Part shown: positions 43,501-49,523 of the stretch, one piece after another
How the letters are laid out: the number at the start of each line of letters is the position of its first letter
Position numbering within the stretch: the first letter of the stretch is position 1
NCBI GenBank assembly: GCA_012845835.1
Contig: JABAKD010000029.1
Location: forward strand, 13,283,892 to 13,347,891
Source: Undaria pinnatifida
Lineage: Eukaryota; Sar; Phaeophyceae; Laminariales; Alariaceae
Length of the DNA stretch: 64,000 nucleotides
Reading direction: 5' to 3'
The notes under the pieces: generated by a model
Database searches by the model: none
What the model was told of the DNA's origin: nothing
The model's input: the letters and a program-made list of their open reading frames with translations, nothing else
Position numbers and translations under genes: made by a program

Positions 43501-44741
43501 CCACACCCGATCTGAACAAAGACATGTACCTGCTGCGGGACTACCTTCCCACAGTTGGCGTCGTCGGCATTCTTTGGGTTGGTCAAATTTGGGAACTCGC
43601 ATTAGCGTCATTGTTTCTTCTCCCGTCTCCCATTGTTGTTGCTGTTTCTTGCAGTCATCGCTCTTTTCCAGGACAAATTTGGCAGGCGGCCCCTGCCCGC
43701 AGATGCTCCCGAATTTTCGACTTTGATGGAAGACGCTCTGAAACGCAATGGCTTGCCAGCCGGCTTTTCGGGGGGGGCTGAGGGGGCGGCTACGGTGTGT
43801 GCTACGGCGACAGCGGATGTTTCCCCGGTTTGCGCCATATTGGGAGGCATTTTGGGCCAGGAGGTGAGATCCCTTAGCTATTATTGATATGTCCCTTCCG
43901 CTATCTTATGTTCTCCTAGTTTTCATGCATTTTTGCTGCATAGGAGCGTGGGAAGTGTATGCTGCCACAATTTTTACACGAATTCGCTCGGTATGATCGA
44001 AAAAGCACCCCAAGAATGCTACTTTCCCCTGTTTGCGCCATATTGGGAGGCACTTTAGGCCGGGAGGGGCGGCCCCGGTGGAGGACGGGGAGACGCCCTT
44101 TGTACAACACCATCTTGTACTTAACCTCGGCAAACAGCACCTTGTACATAGACTCGTGCATCACCACTGTTTGGTTGGTCGAGGCTGACCTTTCGAACGC
44201 CAGTTTTTTTTGGGAGAAGCGCCCACCGAAACATGCCGCGGAGCTGCGCTACCGCCCCTGCCGACCTCGAGCCCGCCAAGATGTGGAGTTCGAAGTCAGC
44301 TCAGGGTTACGGTCAAGTCTGGGGTCGAGTCAGTCAGGGCCATCGTGCTACCATAAATTTGAACCCCAGCGATCGGCAGGATTTTTTTTCCCCGGCCCGC
44401 CCTACATTTGGGGCGAGCCCGATTGATGTACGTACCCCAAGCAAGCGTTTCCTGAACTTGTGCTGTTGTGCACAAACGGCAGGTGATGTAACCAGGTGGT
44501 GACAGCCTGGACACGCATGCCGTCATGAGTATAGACTCCTTGAAAGCCCCCATTGCTCTACCAGGTACCAGATCGTACTATAGTACACCCCAACCAAGCG
44601 TTTCCCGAACTTGCGTTGCTGGGAATTTGACGACAGGTGATCAAGGCAATCTCGGGCAAGGGAGCACCTGCCTGTAATTGCGTAGCCTTGACGGGAATGA
44701 CAGGCGAGGCCAAGGTTTTCCGTGCCCCGAGAAAGACTTAG
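18780..44741 (+). CDS. SAE1: SUMO-activating enzyme subunit 1 (SAE1/AOS1), nine exons over 26 kb
   Basis: Small subunit of the heterodimeric SUMO E1. With UBA2 it adenylates the SUMO C-terminus in the nucleus; SAE1 itself lacks the catalytic cysteine. Exons: 18780-18845, 20845-20955, 24320-24448, 25832-25941, 27609-27716, 34294-34339, 36980-37106, 43655-43863, 44637-44741. All phases match and the join gives 336 residues (human about 346). Signature parts in order: QYDRQIRLWG, the nucleotide-fold loop GING and CKNLLLAGV, NRAEACARSAKELN, CRKYGAAFYTVETFGYDG, FLFCDLG, EIEFPSLVEA, LIALFQDKFGR, VSPVCAILGGILGQE, VIKAISGKG. The usual C-terminal NNFFFFDG is weak here (ACNCVALTGM). Exon 1 (MSAENDPQQR..., phase 0, donor GTGTGT) is inferred from position and phase; the rest is clear homology. 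Introns 2, 5, 6 and 7 are stuffed with repeats and transposons. Confidence 0.93.
19438..19505 (+). repeat. (CTG)n microsatellite in SAE1 intron 1
   Basis: About 17 uninterrupted TGC/CTG triplets, followed by degenerate CTG to about 19600. Confidence 0.95.
19990..20800 (+). repeat. Degenerate TGTAC minisatellite in SAE1 intron 1
   Basis: Roughly 45-55 bp units of the form GTACAACGAGTGTACCNTTTCCTCCCT, with TGTAC on both sides of an ACAATGAG/ACAACGAG word. I count about 12 recognisable units with variable spacing. Confidence 0.85.
20399..20434 (+). pseudogene. Decayed partial copy of SAE1 exon 2
   Basis: Reads HIDEDASER against YINEDESEQ in the real exon 445 bp downstream. A CCCCCAG acceptor-like context lies before it, but a stop follows at once (HN then TGA). 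Confidence 0.75.
20845..20955 (+). CDS. SAE1: SAE1 exon 2
   Basis: 37 codons with QYDRQIRLWGVEAQQRM, ending at GING before GTAAGT. The acceptor is CTGTCCAG. Confidence 0.97.
20956..21780. other. 5' part of SAE1 intron 2
   Basis: AT-rich with TCACGATTCGTGAC words near 21030 and 21340. No element recognised. Confidence 0.5.
21780..23900. repeat. Field of TATCGATA / CCTATTG motifs in SAE1 intron 2
   Basis: About 2.1 kb in which AATAGGTATCGAT and its complement recur dozens of times, both as single words and as palindromes such as ATCGATCGATACCTATC. Spacing is irregular (about 20-70 bp), so this is not a simple tandem array. One block (GGCAACTATGAAGATCGATA) is tandemly duplicated at 22520-22690. 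Confidence 0.9.
23960..24236 (+). repeat. (GGGTT)n pentamer array
   Basis: About 55 GGGTT units, perfect in the left two thirds and mixed with GGGTC and GGTTA to the right. It is open in several frames because the unit has no stop. It ends about 80 bp before SAE1 exon 3. Confidence 0.97.
24320..24448 (+). CDS. SAE1: SAE1 exon 3
   Basis: 43 codons, VTAEGCKNLLLAGVS to TGEDIGQN. The acceptor follows a GGGTT array by about 80 bp. Donor GTGAGA. Confidence 0.97.
25590..25745 (+). repeat. R5 C-tailed repeat
   Basis: CCCGACGTGCTCCGTCCCG, then GGATGCGAGGGTCTATGG, and an ACACCCCCC-type tail. In SAE1 intron 3. Confidence 0.7.
25832..25941 (+). CDS. SAE1: SAE1 exon 4
   Basis: Encodes RAEACARSAKELNRLVSVSS, ending LFKDF plus two bases. 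Acceptor TTGGAAG, donor GTGAGA. Confidence 0.95.
25985..26065 (+). repeat. Duplicated block of unknown origin (pair member 1)
   Basis: CTGCTCCTGTGGT and GTCGACGTCGCAGCC, then GTATGGGGTTTTGATGG, recur in diverged form at 26830-26910. Confidence 0.6.
26118..26210 (+). repeat. R2 repeat
   Basis: GGAGCTCTACACATCACCC, then CTGATTTTGAGAAAATAAAA and GAAGCGCAATCC. In SAE1 intron 4. Confidence 0.65.
26273..26625. mobile_element. MITE R7 with CAGTAGGGG ends, plus a partial second unit
   Basis: The first unit, about 26273-26458, starts CAGTAGGGTTCCCCCAATAA and ends TTACTGGGGGACCCCTACTG, which is its inverse. A second, truncated unit begins near 26495 and repeats CCCGATATAAGGCGGTCAAA and AATAAGGCGGCTTCCCCC. 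Confidence 0.8.
26690..26975 (+). repeat. Duplicated block of unknown origin (pair member 2)
   Basis: Contains the diverged mate of 25985-26065 and two versions of an AGCGAGATAGCC / AGCGGGACAGCC block followed by CACGG(T/C)GGCC. A frame reads VVREIDRCINVAALYGVF without known homology. Confidence 0.5.
27070..27165 (+). repeat. Tandem duplication of about 47 bp
   Basis: Two units sharing ACCAACATT, GTCTTTTT and GAAATGAGAGACCAC. Confidence 0.85.
27609..27716 (+). CDS. SAE1: SAE1 exon 5
   Basis: Encodes VVVLSGALPAQRRRV, then CRKYGAAFYTVETFGYD. Phase 2 in and out; donor GTGAGA. Confidence 0.96.
27785..28065 (+). repeat. GGGTCGGGTC degenerate minisatellite, with an inverted tail
   Basis: Units of about 55-60 bp with CACGGGTCTAGTCGGGTC and a TTTTCGAAA(C/T)CTC-like spacer. 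They end in a switch from GGGTC to GACCC repeats at about 28020, which could form a hairpin. Confidence 0.85.
28070..29050. other. Part of SAE1 intron 5, nothing recognised
   Basis: Includes a short CAACTACCATAGTT direct repeat near 28155-28190. Open frames are not convincing. Confidence 0.45.
29056..29238. mobile_element. MITE R1 in SAE1 intron 5
   Basis: AGTGCCGGCATGTGCCAGCC on the left and AACCGGCATTGTTGGGAGCC on the right, ending CTG-TA. The left end is eroded. Confidence 0.7.
29370..29990. repeat. Inverted block pair R8 (left group)
   Basis: GCGGGTGATTTGGC ... GTGGACCTGTTCCTCCAGCA at 29400 on plus, and related blocks on minus at 29641-29700 and 29935-29985 (CTCGATCATGCCGCCCAGG on plus). 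Similar pieces flank the minisatellite on its other side. Confidence 0.55.
30051..31093 (+). repeat. 20-bp minisatellite, about 52 units
   Basis: Unit GGCTGCTACTGGTATTCCAG with recurring variants: GGT or GTT in the middle, TGCCAC for TGCTAC, CCAAG for CCAGG, CCGC for CTGC. Because 20 is not a multiple of 3 and no unit creates a stop, all three forward frames stay open for over 1.2 kb. In SAE1 intron 5. Confidence 0.98.
31290..31770. repeat. Inverted block pair R8 (right group)
   Basis: TAGCGGGTGATCGGGCAATG ... GGACCTGTACCTCCAGCAAC at 31495-31540, and its inverse (GCTGGAGGAACAGGCCCATC) at 31687. A block at 31365-31425 (CACGACGATCTGGTGGGTTT) recurs diverged at 32230-32290. Confidence 0.55.
32300..33465. 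other. Part of SAE1 intron 5, nothing recognised
   Basis: Holds an A run at 32806-32820, a palindromic ACCTGGTACCAGGT at 32951-32964, and otherwise unique-looking sequence. Confidence 0.45.
33470..33545 (+). repeat. R2 repeat
   Basis: GAGCTTGAGACCTCTCCCGA, then AACTGATTTGGAGAAAAATA. In SAE1 intron 5. Confidence 0.55.
34294..34339 (+). CDS. SAE1: SAE1 exon 6
   Basis: A 46-bp exon encoding FLFCDLGPKHIYRRE. It completes the Gly codon split from exon 5. The acceptor CAG follows a long T-rich tract; donor GTGAGA. Confidence 0.9.
34395..34890 (+). repeat. (TATGA)n array in SAE1 intron 6
   Basis: About 500 bp of TATGATATGATATGG-type pentamers with TGG and TTG variants. The minus strand is open for 229 codons purely from this composition. 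It starts about 55 bp after the exon 6 donor. Confidence 0.97.
35770..35900 (-). repeat. R4 fragment followed by a block shared with 23320-23420
   Basis: AATACGTCAGCTGTGAGTTC is R4 in inverse. The adjacent TACTGCTGCTTTATGGAAGG and ACGCTTTATTGTCGGAGGGC match a block in SAE1 intron 2. Confidence 0.6.
36050..36115 (+). repeat. tRNA-like 3' half (T-arm and anticodon-arm-like stems)
   Basis: TCCCT/AGGGA can pair around a 9-base loop and is followed by ACGGGTTCGAATCC, a perfect pol III B box. No convincing acceptor stem or D arm, so I treat it as a tRNA-derived remnant. Confidence 0.4.
36409..36514 (+). repeat. Perfect 53-bp tandem duplication
   Basis: Two identical units beginning AATAGCTACCTACCTGG and ending CGTACGTGTTTT. 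Identity implies a recent event. Confidence 0.97.
36585..36890 (+). repeat. GATTGGTT degenerate array
   Basis: About 300 bp of GATTG/GGTTG words. The minus strand gives Asn/Gln/Ser-rich open frames of no meaning. It ends about 90 bp before SAE1 exon 7. Confidence 0.95.
36980..37106 (+). CDS. SAE1: SAE1 exon 7
   Basis: Encodes VGQKLSDPVEIEFPSLVEAS, then AEWGSLKDRWG and FVVAQ plus one base. Donor GTGAGT; the acceptor GGAAG is short of pyrimidines. Confidence 0.9.
37585..37631 (+). pseudogene. Decayed copy of the 3' end of SAE1 exon 7
   Basis: GAGGGCCGCCGCCGGGGCCG followed by TTCGCCGTCGCCCAGC matches the real exon end 520 bp upstream. The donor GTGAGT has become ATGAGT. Confidence 0.85.
37632..38275. 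other. Part of SAE1 intron 7, nothing recognised
   Basis: Minus-strand frames are cysteine/alanine-rich but show no known motif. Confidence 0.4.
38276..38900 (-). mobile_element. LTR-like repeat copy 1 of the gypsy insertion
   Basis: Shares more than 400 bp with 41609-42145 and 42146-42566 (CGTAGCTGGCGGCGGAGCGG, then GACCCGGGATCGTGTATTGC, then CGATAGGTATCTACGACCCT). It contains about 80 bp near 38808-38870 that is absent from copy 2. Confidence 0.8.
39480..41210 (-). pseudogene. Ty3/gypsy chromovirus integrase remnant
   Basis: Reading leftwards: pre-integrase YYSVQDGLLF, zinc-finger part (HDHVLSGGHLASRPT, KYWWPTISRDV, CEIYQACQRQK), core with the first Asp in RLSVDLVEYKS, second Asp in SDQGPEFENK, Glu in PQGNSVSERVHS, then VHLAHVKPYH (GPF/Y-like), then a chromodomain (KYRVRLRGHGPESDLE, ELIAAYRAQ). 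The core is broken by frameshifts and stops, for example one just before HSDQGPEF. Gag, protease, RT and RNase H are absent. A chromodomain at the integrase end marks a chromovirus. It sits antisense to SAE1 in intron 7. Confidence 0.88.
41197..41580 (+). CDS. Unknown open frame of about 126 codons next to the LTR
   Basis: Not recognised. It reads QVDGLPTEDVPEIMALFHSR to NRIVLLARNVSTL with a balanced, globular-looking composition and no low complexity. It runs opposite to the gypsy integrase and ends 30 bp before LTR copy 2, so it may be cargo or a host fragment captured in the element. It has no clear start and may be a piece of a larger frame. Confidence 0.35.
41609..42145 (-). mobile_element. 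LTR-like repeat copy 2
   Basis: Lies on the other side of the integrase remnant from copy 1. Most similar through the GACCCGGGATCGTGTATTGC block and the ITPL-coding stretch. It is directly followed by copy 3. Confidence 0.8.
42146..42566 (-). mobile_element. LTR-like repeat copy 3, truncated
   Basis: Begins at the same point as copy 1 (CTATGG(G/A)GCCTG) and stops after GACCCTGTCGTCCACAC. Direct abutment with copy 2 points to recombination between LTRs or nested insertion. Confidence 0.8.
42567..43140. other. Part of SAE1 intron 7
   Basis: A degenerate AGCAGTAATAACTAG array (42640-42815), then unremarkable sequence. Confidence 0.5.
43141..43262 (+). pseudogene. Decayed copy of SAE1 exon 8 acceptor and 5' part
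   Basis: Includes TTGTTGTTGTTGCAG, then TTTTTTCCAGGATAAGTCTG, and reads FQDKSGR, a stop (TGA), ALSADASEFSTSM against FQDKFGRRPLPADAPEFSTL in the real exon 500 bp downstream. Confidence 0.9.
43655..43863 (+). CDS. SAE1: SAE1 exon 8
   Basis: 69 full codons: IALFQDKFGRRPLPADAPEF, an alanine/glycine linker, and SPVCAILGGILGQE. Acceptor TTTCTTGCAG, donor GTGAGA. Confidence 0.97.
44022..44068 (+). pseudogene. Decayed copy of the 3' end of SAE1 exon 8
   Basis: Reads LSPVCAILGGTLGREG against VSPVCAILGGILGQE 190 bp upstream. The donor GTGAGA has become GGGCGG, so it can no longer be spliced in the same way. Confidence 0.9.
44431..44490 (+). pseudogene. Decayed copy of the SAE1 exon 9 acceptor region
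   Basis: ACCCCAAGCAAGCGTTTCCT and the GGCAGGTGATG junction match the real acceptor (ACCCCAACCAAGCGTTTCCC, GACAGGTGATC) about 150 bp downstream. The copy reads VM and then stops. Confidence 0.85.
44637..44741 (+). CDS. SAE1: SAE1 exon 9 and stop
   Basis: Encodes VIKAISGKGAPACNCVALTG, ending FRAPRKT and TAG. VIKAISGKG is the conserved continuation of GGILGQE. Confidence 0.93.
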   Translation: MIKAISGKGAPACNCVALTGMTGEAKVFRAPRKT

Positions 44742-45090
44742 GAACGTGGCCGGCCGTTGGAGGGGTTGGGGGTTGGGTGCGCGGTAGGGGGTGCCAACGG
44801 GGGGACAGTCGCCTCCCGTACATGGCCTTCCCTTGCCGTCCTTGGAAGGGTTGCGTTGGATTGCCGTAGAGGGGCTGGGTGCATGCACCTCCGCTGGCTC
44901 GTTTTATACCTTCCGTTCTTTGTAAAACCGAAGACACTGGGCCGGTCTCACTGGTCTGACGTAGAGGGGGGGCGGGAATGGAGATAATGCAACTCTGGAT
45001 GGAAGCATAGGGTACATTGGATTATTAAAATGCGTATCAAACGCGGTCCTTACAATGCCGTCTAGAGTGGATACATCACTCCCAAAAGTA
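44742..45090. other. Downstream of SAE1, nothing recognised
   Basis: Presumably the SAE1 3' UTR and flank. No other feature seen. Confidence 0.5.
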
Positions 45091-45094
45091 ATAC

Positions 45095-45390
45095 GCATCC
45101 CTCGCGATCACTCCATGGGTCGCCCGGTTTGGGGAAAGGGGGGCGATGACGGCGTGAAGGCAGCTCCCTCCCGGTACGTACCATTAGTAGTCCTACGCGC
45201 AGTGGGTCATCCGATGCGTGGCTGAAGGTCTGCCCCATGCGACATGGTGTCGGGCCGTGGGAGAAGCGGGATGACCGAGTGGAGGCAGCTCCCGCCAAGT
45301 CCCTAGCGAATGTTGGTTGGGTTGCCCGAGGCGTGGCTGAAAAACCTGCCCCGTGTGGCATGGTACCGTGCATAGTACCGTGCATGGTAT
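45095..45390 (+). repeat. Degenerate tandem duplication of about 125-130 bp
   Basis: Two units sharing GGCAGCTCCC, CGTGGCTGAA and CTGCCCC(A/G)TG(C/T)G, ending in a short GGTACCGTGCATAGTACCG repeat. Confidence 0.75.
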
Positions 45391-45700
45391 CATACCTTGC
45401 CCTATAATGAGACCGGATATATTATTTTGGCGGGTGATACTGCATGTAGGCAATGTGGCCGACATGCTGTAAAAGCCGGCCGGCCAAGGCTATAGCTTTT
45501 TTCGCGTACTATATTTTGTGCTTTCGGCTTCTTGCTGACGCGTGGTTTATGACAAGGACAGCGTTTTTGGGTTGGGATAGTTTCCTATCCCCAACGTAGA
45601 ACCGCCCACAATGTCGTTGCCAAACGTTTTGTGTTGCACAGTGTTATTCTTTGTTCACCTAGGCCGTGGTATTTTGTCATGGGGTCGCACTTTCGTTTCG

Positions 45701-46090
45701 TTATCCGAGTCGGTGCTTGGGCGACGTAGACAGATCCATCGGTAAGGAGTTTCCTAAAATTGAGGTGTTATCATCTTTATCGTATACGAGTATATAGTAT
45801 GCGTCTACTGCGAAAACGAATCCACCAGGCATAATAGTTTTAGGTAGTTTGTGGAATGCCACTAACGTGGGTGCAGTTGTGAAAGGGTTCATGATACAGG
45901 AGAAGGGATGACGTATTTGCTCGTATGGCATGTCCGAATAGGTGAATCCGGGGACGGACATACTGATCAGGACCAATCTGGGCAACGACGCATGCTTTCG
46001 GTGAAGGTGCACTTTTTCTTTCCTGAGGCTTGTCAGTCGAGGAGCTCGATGCCTCACTTGAAGCCCGAACCAAAGATGGCAATGTATCAA
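45701..46090 (-). CDS. Unknown open frame (hypothetical)
   Basis: About 130 codons including SVPGFTYSDMPYEQIRHPFS, PTLVAFHKLPKTIMPGGFVF and AYYILVYDKDDNTSILG. The composition looks protein-like and the C-terminal half has regular hydrophobic spacing. No family recognised. It could be an exon or a retroelement fragment. Confidence 0.3.
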   Translation of the reverse strand: MIHCHLWFGLQVRHRAPRLTSLRKEKVHLHRKHASLPRLVLISMSVPGFTYSDMPYEQIRHPFSCIMNPFTTAPTLVAFHKLPKTIMPGGFVFAVDAYYILVYDKDDNTSILGNSLPMDLSTSPKHRLG

Positions 46091-46195
46091 AGTGCAAGCC
46101 GATGAAAAATCCGCCCGGCTAGGAATACTGATACAACCATATTTCTTTCTGAAGGAGAGTGACTTTCCGACGATATTGGGTTAACGCCTGTACTA

Positions 46196-47030
46196 CAGTC
46201 GTCCCCGCTTTAAAGAACTCTTCTTAAGGAAACTCCCCGCTATAAAGACACATATTTTTCCCAGAACATGGTGCCCCGCAGATGTACAATAATAAGAAGG
46301 GGGTACCTTTTCCACTTTGCGGCCCCCCCCCAATTTTTTTTGCTGCTGTATAACATCGACAGCGGTCTGCTGCAGCCCGCACTACCGCGTGTGGGTATGG
46401 AGAGATTCCTTCTATCTGATGGCGGGTCGTCAGCTGCTGGCTTGAAGCCATGTGGCGAACCCACGTTCCAGTCAAAGTCTCAACTCGTGTCAGGGGTTCA
46501 CCAGTGCCCGTGCGGGCGATTCATGTGGCAGGTAACTTGCGTGTATTGTATCAGAGCTAGTTCCAACGAACTGATGTGTCTCAGGTGTGTTCGCGATATC
46601 TCGGGCATGATGTTCACCGTGAAGATAACGCCTTGACAATAAGAAAAGCCTGCAACAACACCAGCGCACTGCCTTACACATTACAGCAAGAGCCTGCATC
46701 AACAACAGCGCACTGCCATACACATACAATAGGTCGTGCTGCACTCCTTCCCGCGTTTCGCTGGTGGAGGGAAATTCAAAATGTGTAAAGTATTGGAGTG
46801 TACTACAGCAGTAGTGTTGCGGCCTTTCAAATCACGTGTTGTTGTAGTTTTTAAGCAACACAGTTTCGGGGTCGCATTCCTGCTTCAAATGAGCGTATTT
46901 TGACATATGTTACACCTTTATTGGCCCCGGGGACGGTGAGTTAGTGGCCCCGGAATCCTAAAGACACTTCCCCGCGTTAAAGACACTCCCGAAAAAAAAA
47001 CGCGGTGTGTCTTTAAAGCGGGGTCGACTG
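46196..47030. mobile_element. Tc1/pogo-like TIR element, 835 bp
   Basis: Left end TA-CAGTCGTCCCCGCTTTAAAG, right end CTTTAAAGCGGGGTCGACTG-TA, so the inverted ends match at 19 of 20 bases and TA is duplicated. Subterminal copies of CCCCGC(G/T)(A/T)TAAAGACAC occur near 46233 and 46973. Inside is an open frame (46268-46636) with GVHQCPCGRFMWQ and no transposase motif, so the element is probably non-autonomous. Confidence 0.85.
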
Positions 47031-47274
47031 TATTGGAAACCCGTTTTTGGGGACAAATCTCGTGAACTTCGTGTAAGGAGGAGTTTGGGGCTATAAAGGG
47101 GTTAAGGGCCCCCATCCTTCGGACCTCATTTTGCCGAAAATCCCACCCCCTATCGTGGCACACTTTTTTTTTTTTTGGATGCTTCGCGTCCATGACGGGT
47201 TCTGACTACGTGTACCATGTATAGTCCCCAGTAGTACCTGGTAGTCTAACAGAGACTAATGCATCTCGTAGCCC

Positions 47275-47400
47275 TTCACAGAACAAACCCGAAATTCGTC
47301 GAACTCACGGCTGACGTCCTGAAAATATTTCATAAATGTTAGAGTGACAGCGTATCAATTTGGAACCGTGGGTTCGTGTCCCACAGAGTTTTTTTTTGGG
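47275..47400 (+). repeat. R4 repeat with a tRNA-like tail
   Basis: CCCGAAATTCGTCGAACTCA, CGGCTGACGTCCTGAAAATA, then GGAACCGTGGGTTCGTGTCC, a T-arm-like stem-loop (GTGGG/CCCAC), and a T run then a G run. It suggests a tRNA-derived SINE. Confidence 0.6.
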
Positions 47401-47729
47401 GGGGGGGAGTAGCCGATTTTTCTTCTCGAAAGTCGTATTAATATTCACGTACTAGATATCTAGTAACACTCTGTATTTATTTGTACTTCTTCCAATATTA
47501 AAACGGAGGAAAAACAAAATAAACCACCTACCATACGTATGATAGAGCAGTATAGTGGAACTACAGTATTACATTTATAAAATAGATACGATGTTAGATC
47601 TAGCTCAAACTTCCCCACACCTAAAGTAAAAATACCAACACCAACCATTATAGTGGAGAAAAAACAAAACTATTTTAAACAAAAGAATAGGACCCCTCCC
47701 ATTAAGAAAAAACTCCCCCACGCAGTACC

Positions 47730-47805
47730 AAAAACGCAGCTTGCAAAGATGAGTGTTGACCCGAAATTCATCGAACTCACAGCCGACGTCCTCAAAATAT
47801 TTTTT
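47730..47805 (+). repeat. R4 repeat
   Basis: GCTTGCAAAGATGAGTGTTG, then CCGAAATTCATCGAACTCAC and GCCGACGTCCTCAAAATATT. Confidence 0.75.
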
Positions 47806-47876
47806 TTCTTGATAACTTTAACGAAACACAATCTCCTGCAGTTGCTCTTAGTCTCACGGGTTAGCGGGATACATAG

Positions 47877-47925
47877 TATATACATACATACATGCATACA
47901 TACGTACATACATACATACGCATGC
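47877..47925 (+). repeat. (TACA)n microsatellite
   Basis: About 12 TACA/TGCA/CGTA tetramers. Confidence 0.9.
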
Positions 47926-49280
47926 GACGGTGGTGGCGGCGCACCCTTTGTTTTTCTGAGGCTGATCGCTTCAGAAGCTCTATCTACATGTATGTATGTG
48001 TCGCACAAGTTTAGTCTGCGGGGAAACGTTTCTGGCCGGTTGAGCTCCTGGAGCGAGAAACTACTGCATACGTACGGTTCTCAGTCTGATAATTTGACGA
48101 GTGAGTGTCCTTGTTTTAGGACTCGATATAATCGATATCATCGATCTATCGTCGATATGATAGCGCATAGATAGAAGTGTTAGCCGGATTGCGCCAACGG
48201 ATGCCTTCTTTGAGGTCACGATCCGGGTGATATTTTCATTTGAGCTCCTCATGATAGGAACTCAGAAATTTCTTAGAATATGCTGCGCCCCTACGGCGAG
48301 ATGAACGGGGGGACAACTAAAAGTGGTATATACTACTCAGTATATAGTACCAGGTATACTATATGCCGACGAACGAATCCCATGGCCTAGGTATGCAAAG
48401 AAAAAAACACCGAGAAACAAGAGGAAACCTATCGAACGCAAAAATACATACATGTCATGTGGGTGACGGTTGCAGCATCGGCCTCACACGAAGCAGACCG
48501 GGTTTGCTTGGGACAATGTAGGGGAGGTGTCCACAGCGCAACGTTAGTCTGCACGCGACACGCCAACACCGCACGCTGATGCCGGCACTCTGCTGCTCTA
48601 GACAGCTGAAAAAACCGTTGTTCGTTTCATTCCGTGTTTGTGGTTTAACAGTAATGGGCTTAAAGGGGGCAGTATTAAGAGTATGTTGTTGTGACAATTT
48701 TAGGTAACCCGGGCAGCAGGGACGGGGGGAAGGAGGGATCAGCACGGACTGGGGGGCGGGCGCTGTCACGCTGTTACGGAAACGCTTGTCACCACCAACA
48801 ACCAATCATCTCGGGGAAGGTAAAGACGTATTATCGCAATGACATGTCGCGAGTAGGACACGCCAAGAGCTTATTTGTGGGTTTTTATATACTGACTGAT
48901 TGATTACACACAATACCATCATCGTTGGAATGCCGATTGTTTGTGTTTATACTACCAGTAGATCGCTTGTCGCATAAACAATGCCTACTAATAGTGCACT
49001 GTTGTGCGCCACAAAAAACATCTACTGTGTTGTTGTAGGCCATCTGGTTGCACTTTCTTTTCTTCTCAAAGTGAGCTACTACTGGGTGGGGCTCCGCGTT
49101 CCTGAACAACCGAGTGTGCCCCAGAACATGTATCAATAGGCTGCAATAGGTGCTACCCCCTGACACCATAGAACTGCGGGGTATTGTTTGGAAAGTCCAT
49201 TCGTACAGGGCGCAGGGGATAGATACGGTGCGGCTCTGCGAGGCCCACTGATCACGTCAGGCCATCAATGATGGGAGCCC
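47926..49280. other. Intergenic stretch, nothing recognised
   Basis: Short open frames only; no element or gene supported. If the retroelement to its right was once complete, its RT and integrase should have been here. Confidence 0.5.
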
Positions 49281-49523
49281 TCATCGCCTATCATCGTATA
49301 CTGAATGATATGACAATGTACATATAACACACTCCCACGGACGAGTCTCAATGCCGATTTTTTTCAAGAAAAAATCGGTGGAGTGCAAAGTTTGAATGAC
49401 GGGTCTATGTGGCACTGCTACCCCGACGAGATCTTTGGAACTCGCCGCGGCACCTACCAATAGCATACGGTCCAACACGTCACGCCGGATGCGGGTTTGA
49501 GGGCAGCCAGTATCGAGGAGCAC
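49281..49523 (-). pseudogene. Retropepsin-like aspartic protease fragment
   Basis: CAVLLDTGCPQTRIRRDVLD has the DTG catalytic triad after a hydrophobic strand, as in LTR-retrotransposon proteases. It overlaps the end of the NADAR frame by 44 bases in another frame. No flap or second strand motif is clear. Confidence 0.65.
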
